DNA from: JBILVQ01 sp044370375 | GTDB lineage: Bacteria > Bacteroidota > Bacteroidia > UBA4408 | DNA length: 8,806 bases | Assembly (NCBI GenBank): GCA_044370375.1 | Contig: JBILVQ010000127.1 | Location: 1-8,806, forward strand | Direction: 5' to 3' | Shown: piece after piece, positions 1 through 5,663 of the stretch | Layout of the letters: every line of letters begins with the position of its first letter | Numbering within the stretch: the first letter of the stretch is position 1 | Translations under genes and position numbers: made by a program | The notes under the pieces: generated by a model | Told to the model about the DNA's origin: nothing | The model's input: only the letters and a program-made list of their open reading frames with translations | Databases searched by the model: none

Positions 1-279
1 ACCGATTCTTTTGGGTTCGGCAGGGGCTTTATTGGCATAAGCAGCAATCCACTGTTCAATGGCTTCTTTTTTCAATGCCTCGGCCCAGGAATAGAGGGCC
101 AATTGTAAATTGCCTACATCGAACCAGGCATTTTTCAACTGTGCTGCATGAGCTGCCTGCAGGGCTTTGTGCATAAAAGATTGGTCGGATGGAAGGCTTT
201 GATGGCTTAATGCATCGGCCCAATCCTTCAAAAACAAGCCGAGCGCGGCCAGGTCATCAACTTTACTTTGTAAAATCAT
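1..279 (-). CDS. Acyl-CoA reductase, LuxC family (N-terminal part, cut by window edge)
   Basis: Only the first 93 residues are present; the frame stays open to base 1. The start is the ATG read from 279 to 277, in an A-rich leader without a Shine-Dalgarno sequence. Visible landmarks are a helical N-terminus (DDLAALGLFLKDW, residues 8-20), a block NAWFDVGNLQLALYSWAEAL at residues 50-69, and W77xxAY at 77-81. From memory these match the N-terminus of the LuxC-like acyl-CoA reductases of Bacteroidota, which often lie beside a dicluster ferredoxin, as here. Family members reduce an activated fatty acyl group to aldehyde with NADPH, using a catalytic cysteine. That part of the protein lies outside the window, so activity cannot be judged. 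The gene is transcribed divergently from the ferredoxin across an 84-base gap. The family call rests on remembered N-terminal similarity plus context, so it is probable rather than certain. Confidence 0.72.
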   Translation of the reverse strand, partial: MILQSKVDDLAALGLFLKDWADALSHQSLPSDQSFMHKALQAAHAAQLKNAWFDVGNLQLALYSWAEALKKEAIEQWIAAYANKAPAEPKRIG

Positions 280-316
280 TTTCAAAAATCTTGAACAAAG
301 AAACGGCTATTTATGT

Positions 317-324
317 TACTTTTG
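317..324 (+). promoter_or_regulatory. Bacteroidota-type -7 promoter box for the ferredoxin
   Basis: TACTTTTG is an exact match to the Bacteroidota -7 consensus TAnnTTTG. A TTG at 291-293 could be the -33 element, 23 bases upstream, which is at the long end of the usual spacing. Transcription would start near 329, leaving a leader of about 35 bases before the ATG at 364. On the other strand only imperfect boxes are seen for the divergent reductase, for example TTTCTTTG read from 303 to 296. Assigned by motif and position only. Confidence 0.6.
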
Positions 325-363
325 CGCAACAAATCTGAAGGTTTGAACCGAAATTAAAAAAAA

Positions 364-711
364 ATGGCGATAAAAATCACTGACGAATGTATCAACTGCG
401 GGGCATGCGAGCCTGAATGCCCTAACAATGCAATTTATGAAGGGGGCAATGAATGGAGGTTTTCGGATGGAACCTCGCTCAAAGGAGGAATATTAACCTT
501 GAAGGGTCAATCGCTGGATGCCGAAGCCGCACAGGAACCCGGAGCCATGGATGTTTACTTTATTGTTACCGATAAATGTACCGAGTGTGTTGGATTTCAT
601 GACGAACCACAATGCGCTGCCGTTTGTCCGGTAGATTGTTGCATTGACGATGAAGACCATCGTGAAACGAAAGAAGAATTGCTGGCCAAAAAACAATTCA
701 TGCATTTATAA
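364..711 (+). CDS. 4Fe-4S dicluster ferredoxin
   Basis: A 115-residue soluble electron carrier predicted to hold two [4Fe-4S] clusters. The first motif is C9xxC12xxC15xxxC19-P (CINCGACEPECP). The second is C72xxC75, eight residues, C84xxxC88-P, followed by an extra C92-C93 pair. In this fold the fourth cysteine of each motif ligates the other cluster. The long second CxxC...C spacing resembles the Chromatium (Allochromatium)/YfhL type rather than the short clostridial type. About 52 residues separate the two motifs, with an acidic and glycine-rich stretch, longer than in minimal 55-residue ferredoxins. The ATG at 364 is preceded by an A-tract and no Shine-Dalgarno sequence, and the CxxC motif follows at residue 9, so the start is secure. 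It has its own promoter box (317-324) and terminator (714-739), so it is probably monocistronic. The divergent acyl-CoA reductase is a possible redox partner, but that link is inferred only from position. Confidence 0.95.
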   Translation: MAIKITDECINCGACEPECPNNAIYEGGNEWRFSDGTSLKGGILTLKGQSLDAEAAQEPGAMDVYFIVTDKCTECVGFHDEPQCAAVCPVDCCIDDEDHRETKEELLAKKQFMHL

Positions 712-713
712 CC

Positions 714-739
714 AAAAACCACCCAAGCGGTGGTTTTTT
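714..739 (+). terminator. Intrinsic terminator of the ferredoxin gene
   Basis: A perfect 10-bp stem pairs AAAAACCACC (714-723) with GGTGGTTTTT (729-738) around the loop CAAGC, and the 3' arm runs into T734-T739. It starts three bases after the ferredoxin stop. The A-tract and T-tract make it plausible on both strands, though the core has only five G-C pairs. It lies 12 bases before the proposed start of the next gene, which is unusual. Confidence 0.75.
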
Positions 740-751
740 CATAAAGTACCA

Positions 752-1639
752 TTGGTGGGCAAAACGATTTTTCTTTTTTTAGTTCTATGTTTTGGATTTA
801 ACCAAAAGGTTAGTGCTGTAGATCCTTTGAAATTGTATGAGGACAGTTTACGGCAATGGGGCAATTCCATCCTTTCACGCCAAAGCTTATCGGAGCGAAA
901 GCCGGCCAATGAGAAAATGCAGCAGGTACTTTATAAAATTTTACAAAGTGAGGCGGCATGGAATTATCCCTTCGACTCATTGGGCGCCATTGGGGTATTG
1001 ATGCCGGCCGACAAGGCTTTCAGAATCTTTAACTGGGAATTTCCATTGCGGGACGGCACTTATGAGTACTTTGCTTTTTTTCAGTTTCCGCCACAGCAAG
1101 GACAATGTAAGGTGGTGGAACTAGAGGATTCGCGGGCCAACATCAAAAGTCCGGAACGCGCCAAACTTAAACCGGAAAATTGGTTTGGGGCCCATTATTA
1201 TCAGCTCTTTTTCAAGGTTCACAAAAAAAAGAAGACCTACTTTTTATTGGGTCTTGACTGGAACAATAAAATTTCAAGAAAAAAGATCATTGAGCCATTT
1301 ACGATAAATGCGGGTGGCGATATAAGCTTTGGAGCCAACGTATTTACCGGCATTGGCGTGGGTTTGCAGCGGGTGATTTTTGAATATTCGGCAGAATTAT
1401 CGATGAGTTTGCGCTATAACGAGAAAAGGGAATTAATCATTTTTGATCATTTAGTACCTAAATCGCCTGAATTAAAGGGGCAATATCAATTTTACGCACC
1501 AGATTTGAGTTATGATGCCTTGAGATTTAGAAAGGGCAAATGGCAGTTAAAAGAGAATATTGACGCCCGGAATGAAATATCGGAGCTGGATGACAAAGCA
1601 CCCTTGCGGAGAAAATTACCCGAAAAAAACCGACCTTAA
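752..1639 (+). CDS. Predicted secreted protein of unknown function, conserved in Bacteroidota
   Basis: With the TTG at 752 as start the product is 295 residues and begins with a good signal peptide: a Gly-Lys n-region, the hydrophobic core TIFLFLVLCFGF, and NQKVSA before a likely cleavage near residue 22. The mature protein opens with VDPLKLYEDSLRQWG and carries FRIFNWEFPLRDGTYEYFAFFQF, WFGAHYYQLF, YFLLGLDWN and, near the end, FEYSAELSMSLRYNEKRELIIFDHL and GQYQFYAPDLSYDALRFRKGKWQL. From memory this matches an uncharacterised Bacteroidota family of exported proteins. No enzyme motif is recognisable and I assign no function. No ATG sits at the right place. GTG at 755 is almost equivalent, and the open frame extends upstream to an ATG at 650 inside the ferredoxin gene, which would give a long basic leader before the hydrophobic segment. 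The start is the weak point; the reading frame itself is well supported by the signal peptide and its length. Confidence 0.8.
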   Translation: MVGKTIFLFLVLCFGFNQKVSAVDPLKLYEDSLRQWGNSILSRQSLSERKPANEKMQQVLYKILQSEAAWNYPFDSLGAIGVLMPADKAFRIFNWEFPLRDGTYEYFAFFQFPPQQGQCKVVELEDSRANIKSPERAKLKPENWFGAHYYQLFFKVHKKKKTYFLLGLDWNNKISRKKIIEPFTINAGGDISFGANVFTGIGVGLQRVIFEYSAELSMSLRYNEKRELIIFDHLVPKSPELKGQYQFYAPDLSYDALRFRKGKWQLKENIDARNEISELDDKAPLRRKLPEKNRP

Positions 1640-1757
1640 ACAGGGAATGGGTTAAAATGCGCAAAAAAAGGGTCCTTCAAGGGATTGAGAAAGAGATTAG
1701 CCCTCCAAAAAAATCAGTTTTTTAGACCAAAAGGGCCGGCCTTAAGACAAAAGTTTT

Positions 1758-1765
1758 TATTTTTG
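1758..1765 (+). promoter_or_regulatory. Possible -7 promoter box for the DUF4476 gene
   Basis: TATTTTTG matches TAnnTTTG exactly and lies 42 bases before the ATG at 1808, which would put the transcript start near 1770. No TTG or TTTG is found 19-23 bases upstream, and the region is T-rich, so a chance match is possible. The rest of the 168-base gap from 1640 contains only weak A/T hairpins. Confidence 0.45.
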
Positions 1766-1807
1766 GCATGAGTTTTGAAAACGGACCCAAAAAATTACTG
1801 AACTACA

Positions 1808-2869
1808 ATGAAAAAACTTCTACTCCTGTTGCTTACGGTTTTTAGTTTGAACCTTTATGCTCAACAATCCAACGTTACCATTTATTCGGAAGAAGGATTA
1901 CTTTTTAAAGTAATGCTGAATGGTGTTTTCCAAAACGAACAAGCCATGAGTCAGGTGAAGCTGAATGGTTTGAGCCCGATCAGTTACAAAGTAAAAGTTG
2001 TTTTTGCAGATACCGCTAACGGAACCATTTTGGATCAAATCAATGTTCGTGCTTATGCAGAACACTATTATGTGATCAAAAAGAAAAAGGTAACTGCTTT
2101 TGAAAAGAAGACAAAATCGTTGGGTAACTCCATTGCCCGTGATGTGAATGCCAAGGACGAGACGGAAGCTGCGGCCCGTAAGGAAGAAATTGAAAGAATG
2201 AACGAACGTTTTGTGTTGAAGTTGCACAACCTTGTAGAAATGGCTCCTCCGGCAGGTCAGCCGATGCAGCAGCCGGTTCAGCAACAACCTGTTCAACAGC
2301 AACCTGTTCAGCAAAGAACTACTGTTGTAACACAAACCCCTCCTCCGAATACGGTTCAACAAACAACTACCACAACTACAACGGTTAACGGTCAGCCATC
2401 CAATGCGAATGTTTCTATGAACATCAATTTAGGCGGAGTTGGCATCGGTGCGAATGTAACCGAATCAACCACTTATTCCAGTACTACCACTACCACCACC
2501 AGCGGTGCACCTCCGGTTCAACAACAACAAACCATTGTTTATGTGCCCGGTTATGGCGGACCGATAGGTTGTCCGATTCCAATGGATCCCGGCTCCTTTG
2601 GTAATGCGAAAAACTCTATCAATTCAAAGTCGTTTGAAGAAAGCAAACTCACCATGGCCAAGCAAATCATTGGTTCTAACTGTTTGACTTCTGCGCAAGT
2701 TAGAGAAATCATGATGTTGTTTAGTTTTGAAGGAACCCGTTTGGATTTTGCCAAATTTGCCTACGGCAGAACTTATGATATTGGCAACTATTACATGGTC
2801 AATGATGCCTTTACTTTTGAGACCAGCATTGATGAATTAAACGACTACATCAACGGTTACAGAAGATAA
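1808..2869 (+). CDS. Secreted DUF4476 domain protein with Gln/Pro/Thr-rich linker
   Basis: A 353-residue exported protein. Residues 1-18 are a signal peptide (MKKLLLLLLTVFSLNLYA, cut before QQ). Residues about 19-95 form a beta-rich domain (VTIYSEEGLLFKVMLNGVFQN, then YKVKVVFAD) of a type often seen at the N-terminus of DUF4476 proteins. A charged helical stretch (about 95-145) follows, then a linker with PVQQQ repeats (156-169) and two threonine runs (186-192 and 226-231). The C-terminal DUF4476 domain spans about 262-350 (FEESKLTMAKQIIGSNCLTS, QVREIMMLFSFEGTRLDFAK, YGRTYDIGNYYMVNDAFTF). DUF4476 is widespread in Bacteroidota and has no assigned function that I know; an envelope or extracellular location follows from the signal peptide. 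The ATG at 1808 has no Shine-Dalgarno sequence. The gene seems monocistronic, between a possible promoter box and a strong terminator. Confidence 0.92.
   Translation: MKKLLLLLLTVFSLNLYAQQSNVTIYSEEGLLFKVMLNGVFQNEQAMSQVKLNGLSPISYKVKVVFADTANGTILDQINVRAYAEHYYVIKKKKVTAFEKKTKSLGNSIARDVNAKDETEAAARKEEIERMNERFVLKLHNLVEMAPPAGQPMQQPVQQQPVQQQPVQQRTTVVTQTPPPNTVQQTTTTTTTVNGQPSNANVSMNINLGGVGIGANVTESTTYSSTTTTTTSGAPPVQQQQTIVYVPGYGGPIGCPIPMDPGSFGNAKNSINSKSFEESKLTMAKQIIGSNCLTSAQVREIMMLFSFEGTRLDFAKFAYGRTYDIGNYYMVNDAFTFETSIDELNDYINGYRR
2273..2314 (+). repeat. Tandem 15-base repeat encoding PVQQQ
   Basis: Just under three copies of a 15-base unit encode PVQQQ-PVQQQ-PVQQ in the linker of the DUF4476 protein. The copies differ at synonymous third positions (ccg/cct, cag/caa), so they are not identical at DNA level. 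The number of units could vary between strains without breaking the frame, because the unit is a multiple of three. Confidence 0.8.
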
Positions 2870-2888
2870 ACAGATAAAGAAAAAAAAG

Positions 2889-2923
2889 AAAAAAGCTTCG
2901 TTAAAAAACGGAGCTTTTTTTTT
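2889..2923. terminator. Bidirectional intrinsic terminator between convergent genes
   Basis: Positions 2889-2902 (A-run, then GCTTCGTT) pair with 2907-2920 (AACGGAGC, then T-run) around the loop AAAA, with one G-T wobble. A run of nine T follows on the plus strand, and on the minus strand the A-rich flank 2881-2894 supplies a T-tract interrupted by one C. It lies 20 bases after the DUF4476 stop and about 75 bases beyond the stop of the minus-strand glycosyltransferase, so it can end both transcripts. The 67 bases between it and 2998 hold nothing recognisable. Confidence 0.85.
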
Positions 2924-2997
2924 GCAAAGAGGTGAAATCATCCTGCAATTAATGCTTACAAACCGCGCATTCTATTGGGTTTGTGGAAGCAAGCAGG

Positions 2998-3744
2998 TTA
3001 TTTTAAAAACTGGAAGACTTTAGAAAGCGGCTTACGGATAAGCGTTAAGCGACCGGGTTTAAGGCCATTCATTTCCCAGGCCTTTCGGTCTTCGCGGTTG
3101 GCCTCCAGTCGATTGGCCAGGCTCACATTGCTTTGACCACCCAGGCGCATGCGCACCAAAATTTCGGGCAGATAGGCCAATTTTATTTTATTGACATGAA
3201 TAAAGCGCAACATTAATTCATAGTCGGCAGAAGTTTTGAAATTGGTATGAAACTTACCAAAACGCTGATAGCACCAGCGTTTCACAAAAAAAGAGGGATG
3301 AGGAGGCATCCATCCTTTCAAGAATTTACCTTCTTTGTACTGCCCCGAATTCCATGTGCGGGTAACCTTTGCAGTGTTATTTCTTTCCACGTAAACAAGA
3401 TCACCATAAACTGCATCCGCCCCTGAATCGGTAAAGGTTTTCATAATGGCTTCAATAACGCGGTTATGGCTGTACAAATCGTCAGAATTCAAAATGGCAA
3501 CCACCTCTCCTGTTGCCAAATCAACCCCTTTGTTGATGGCATCGTAAATACCTTTGTCCTTTTCAGAAACCACCTTCGCAATTTTATCCCCGTATTTCTT
3601 TACGATATCGAGGGTGTGATCTTTGGAAAGTCCATCCACAATAATATATTCTATATCTGGATAGGTTTGATTGACCACCGATTGAATGGTATCTTCAACA
3701 GTTTCGGCACTGTTGTAAGTAACGGTAATGATAGAAATTTTCAT
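2998..3744 (-). CDS. Family 2 glycosyltransferase, WcaE-like
   Basis: A 248-residue cytoplasmic enzyme with a GT-A fold, predicted to transfer a sugar from a nucleotide donor to a growing lipid-linked polysaccharide unit. The N-terminus ISIITVTYNSAETVEDTIQSV (3-23) and IIVDGLSKDHT (34-44) form the nucleotide-binding part, with D37. SEKDKGIYDAINKG (60-73) and NSDD (86-89, the DxD-type metal site) are typical of the family. PHPSFF (148-153) and SADYELMLR (172-180, candidate catalytic acids D174 and E176) follow, then a GGQSN segment. The GIYDAINKG and late GG-S blocks, and the length, resemble E. coli WcaE of colanic acid synthesis, but donor and acceptor cannot be inferred. There is no membrane segment. 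Its ATG overlaps the TGA of the upstream acetyltransferase gene (ATGA), so the two are translationally coupled. It is the last gene of the minus-strand arm. Confidence 0.92.
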   Translation of the reverse strand: MKISIITVTYNSAETVEDTIQSVVNQTYPDIEYIIVDGLSKDHTLDIVKKYGDKIAKVVSEKDKGIYDAINKGVDLATGEVVAILNSDDLYSHNRVIEAIMKTFTDSGADAVYGDLVYVERNNTAKVTRTWNSGQYKEGKFLKGWMPPHPSFFVKRWCYQRFGKFHTNFKTSADYELMLRFIHVNKIKLAYLPEILVRMRLGGQSNVSLANRLEANREDRKAWEMNGLKPGRLTLIRKPLSKVFQFLK

Positions 3745-4301
3745 TCGGATATTTTTCTTGCGGCCACTGCCTGTGCGGGATTGCCGCGGTAAATGGTATA
3801 AGGCTTAAGGTTGCCGGTTGCTACAGAAGACACTGCAAGCACCGCATGACTTCCAACACGTACATTAGGGCCTACGAGGGCTTGAGCGCCAACCCATGCG
3901 CCTTCTTCGAGCACAATCTCACCGATCATTAAATCGAAGGCTTGTTTTTTGTAATTATGATTTCCGCACAAGAGCATAGCGCCCTGCGAAATGCAGCAAT
4001 GAGATTCAATCACCACAGGAGCAAGGTTATCGATCCAAACCTTTTCGCCAATCCAAACATGGTCGCCAATTTTTAATTTCCATGGATACTTGATATTGAC
4101 AGAAGGTTTAATAACCAAACCTTTGCCCAGTCGGCAGCCAAAGGCCCTGAGAAGCCAGCGTTTGGGCGCCATCATAAAAAACAGAGAATTTTGAAAAACG
4201 ATTGCATTTACAATAAACCAAAGCAATTGTTTGGGTTTAGAAGCGCCAACGGAGTACCATTGGTTGTTGAAAATCGATAAATCGGTTTTTGTTAGGGTCA
4301 T
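3741..4301 (-). CDS. wcaF: WcaF-like hexapeptide acetyltransferase
   Basis: A 186-residue left-handed beta-helix O-acyltransferase that would acetylate a sugar of the polysaccharide repeat unit using acetyl-CoA. The N-terminus DLSIFNNQWYSVG (7-19) is the family signature. A hydrophobic stretch follows (LLWFIVNAIVFQNSLFFMM, 26-44), then hexapeptide turns from about 60 to 165 (IGDHVWIGEKVWI, VVIESHCCISQGAMLL, VVLEEGAWVGAQALVGPNVRVG-like repeats) and the closing block YTIYRGNPAQAVAARKI. H115 in CGNHNY is the expected catalytic histidine. I chose the ATG at 4301: a TTG at 4310 is also open, but it lies inside the likely promoter box. This is the first gene of the minus-strand arm. E. coli WcaF is a colanic acid O-acetyltransferase; here only the reaction type is inferred and the acceptor is unknown. 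Confidence 0.9.
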   Translation of the reverse strand: MTLTKTDLSIFNNQWYSVGASKPKQLLWFIVNAIVFQNSLFFMMAPKRWLLRAFGCRLGKGLVIKPSVNIKYPWKLKIGDHVWIGEKVWIDNLAPVVIESHCCISQGAMLLCGNHNYKKQAFDLMIGEIVLEEGAWVGAQALVGPNVRVGSHAVLAVSSVATGNLKPYTIYRGNPAQAVAARKISE

Positions 4302-4307
4302 CGGCTG

Positions 4308-4315
4308 CAAAGATA
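4308..4315 (-). promoter_or_regulatory. -7 promoter box of the WcaF-like gene, almost touching the start codon
   Basis: Read on the minus strand, 4315 to 4308 is TATCTTTG, an exact TAnnTTTG, followed by C as is common. The ATG at 4301 begins only seven bases downstream, so transcription starting 4-7 bases after the box would give a leader of zero to a few bases. No good -33 TTG is seen upstream, which lowers confidence. Confidence 0.5.
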
Positions 4316-4523
4316 CTTTTTCGGGTCTAAAAAAGCCTTGAAAATGCTAAAATAAGCGCCATCCTGCTTATATTTGCCGATGAATGACTGCATCTACATT
4401 TTTGCCTGCTTACAAGAAGCAACCCGTTTACACCATTTGTTTTGAAATAAAGGGAGCTAAAAAATCCACCCACTACCCCATCAAAACACTTTTTCCATCC
4501 TACTTTTTGATTTATCAGGGAAT
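4316..4523. promoter_or_regulatory. Divergent intergenic region between the two polysaccharide arms
   Basis: These 208 bases separate the minus-strand acetyltransferase from the plus-strand glycosyltransferase and should hold the promoter of the plus arm. TATATTTG at 4369-4376 is an exact TAnnTTTG on the plus strand. The nearest upstream TTG (4338-4340) is 28 bases away, too far for a standard -33, and the leader would be about 140 bases. TACTTTTTG at 4501-4509 is closer to the ATG but has one base too many. AGGGA at 4517-4521 looks like a Shine-Dalgarno sequence but ends only two bases before the ATG. No small gene, strong hairpin or inverted operator was recognised. Confidence 0.4.
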
Positions 4524-5663
4524 ATGAGAATTGCTTTTGTAACAGACGGTATTACACCCTATGTGATTGGAGGGATGCAAAAGCACTCCTTTAATTTACT
4601 CAAATATTTAGCCCGTGCCGGTGTGCATGTTGATTTGTATCATTACAATCAAAGCAAATTAAACATCGATGCGCTGGAGGTTTTTACGGACGAAGAAAAA
4701 AAATTTATTCATCCTGAAGTACTTCATTTTCCGGCAGGAAATAAATTACCGGGACATTACATCAAAAGTTCTTATGGCTATTCTTGTTTGGCCTTTGACA
4801 GATATTTGAAGAAACCTGCGGTAGATTTAATTTATTGCAAAGGCTTTGCAGGATGGAAATTTGTTCAGGAAAGGATAAAGCACAAGGCGCTTCCTCCGGT
4901 ATTGGTAAATTTTCACGGATATGAAATGTTTCAACCTGCTCCTGATTTTAAAACAAAAATACAGCAGGTATTATTTTTGAAAAGTCCGGTAAGCTATATC
5001 CTGAAGCATGCCGATGGCATTTTTTCTTACGGAGGAAAAATTACCCAGTTGTTAAGGGAACAAAATGTTCCGGAACAAAAACTCATTGAAATACCCGGCG
5101 GAATAGACCCTGCATGGGTATTGGACCTTGCTTCACCGGTTGAAGCCAAAAAGAAATTTGTATTTGTAGGACGATTTGAACGAAGAAAGGGAATACAGGA
5201 ATTGACCAAGGCGCTGGACTCCATGAAAGATCAACCTTTTGCATTTACCTTTATCGGACCGGTTCCTTCCGACCAGCAAATCAAACACCCCAACATTGAA
5301 TATTTGGGAGAAATCAGGGATGGAGAAAAAATAAAATCCATATTATCCACCATGGATGTGTTGGTTTGTCCTAGTTATTCGGAAGGAATGCCAAATGTGA
5401 TTATGGAAGGCATGGCCAGAGGATGCGCCATCATTGCAACAGATGTTGGGGCTGTATCCTTGTTGGTAAAAAGCGACAACGGCCAATTGGTTGAAATTGG
5501 TTCTGTAGCATCTATCGAAAAAGCATTGGAAGCATTTATCGCTATGGAAAAGGATGCCCTTCAACAAATGAAAGCGGCATCCATCCGCAGAATTGCGCTT
5601 GAATTCACTTGGGATAAAATTGCACAGCAACACATCGAACAATTTAAACGCTTTATGGCATGA
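4524..5663 (+). CDS. Family 4 glycosyltransferase (GT-B fold)
   Basis: A 379-residue cytoplasmic or membrane-associated retaining glycosyltransferase. The N-terminal acceptor domain begins RIAFVTDGITPYVIGGMQKHSFNLLKYL, with the GG-QKH loop at 16-21, and includes VNFHGYEMF. The C-terminal donor domain (glycosyl transferases group 1) starts about residue 205 with FVFVGRFERRKGI, whose G216-R217 and K222-G223 form the phosphate-binding site. It carries the EX7E signature SEGMPNVIMEG (E287 and E295) and GCAIIATDVGAV. Family members use NDP- or GDP-activated sugars; the donor here is unknown. Length is normal for the family and all key residues are present. The ATG is followed at once by the first beta strand, which supports this start. 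It is the first gene of the plus-strand arm, and its TGA overlaps the next ATG (ATGA at 5660-5663). Confidence 0.93.
   Translation: MRIAFVTDGITPYVIGGMQKHSFNLLKYLARAGVHVDLYHYNQSKLNIDALEVFTDEEKKFIHPEVLHFPAGNKLPGHYIKSSYGYSCLAFDRYLKKPAVDLIYCKGFAGWKFVQERIKHKALPPVLVNFHGYEMFQPAPDFKTKIQQVLFLKSPVSYILKHADGIFSYGGKITQLLREQNVPEQKLIEIPGGIDPAWVLDLASPVEAKKKFVFVGRFERRKGIQELTKALDSMKDQPFAFTFIGPVPSDQQIKHPNIEYLGEIRDGEKIKSILSTMDVLVCPSYSEGMPNVIMEGMARGCAIIATDVGAVSLLVKSDNGQLVEIGSVASIEKALEAFIAMEKDALQQMKAASIRRIALEFTWDKIAQQHIEQFKRFMA

Noticed and set aside
1700..1736. Nested hairpin in the gap after the unknown secreted protein: GCCCT (1700-1704) with AGGGC (1732-1736) and an inner A-run/T-run stem (1707-1723).
   Set aside because: The inner stem is only A-T pairs, the outer stem is five pairs with unpaired bases between, and no T-tract follows the outer stem. 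Too weak to call a terminator or RNA element.
1733..1742. GGCCGGCC palindrome as a possible operator.
   Set aside because: An isolated 8-base palindrome with no second copy and no symmetric flanks; likely chance.
1898..2362. 154-residue open frame on the minus strand within the DUF4476 gene.
   Set aside because: Its Leu/Arg-rich repeats are the antisense image of the PVQQQ linker, and the plus-strand gene has a signal peptide and a recognised domain.
3466..3792. 108-residue plus-strand open frame antisense to the WcaE-like gene.
   Set aside because: The minus-strand frame carries all family 2 glycosyltransferase motifs; the plus-strand frame has none.
4302..4310. Upstream TTG start (4310) for the WcaF-like protein, adding three residues.
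   Set aside because: It overlaps the exact -7 promoter box, and the ATG at 4301 already precedes the conserved N-terminus.
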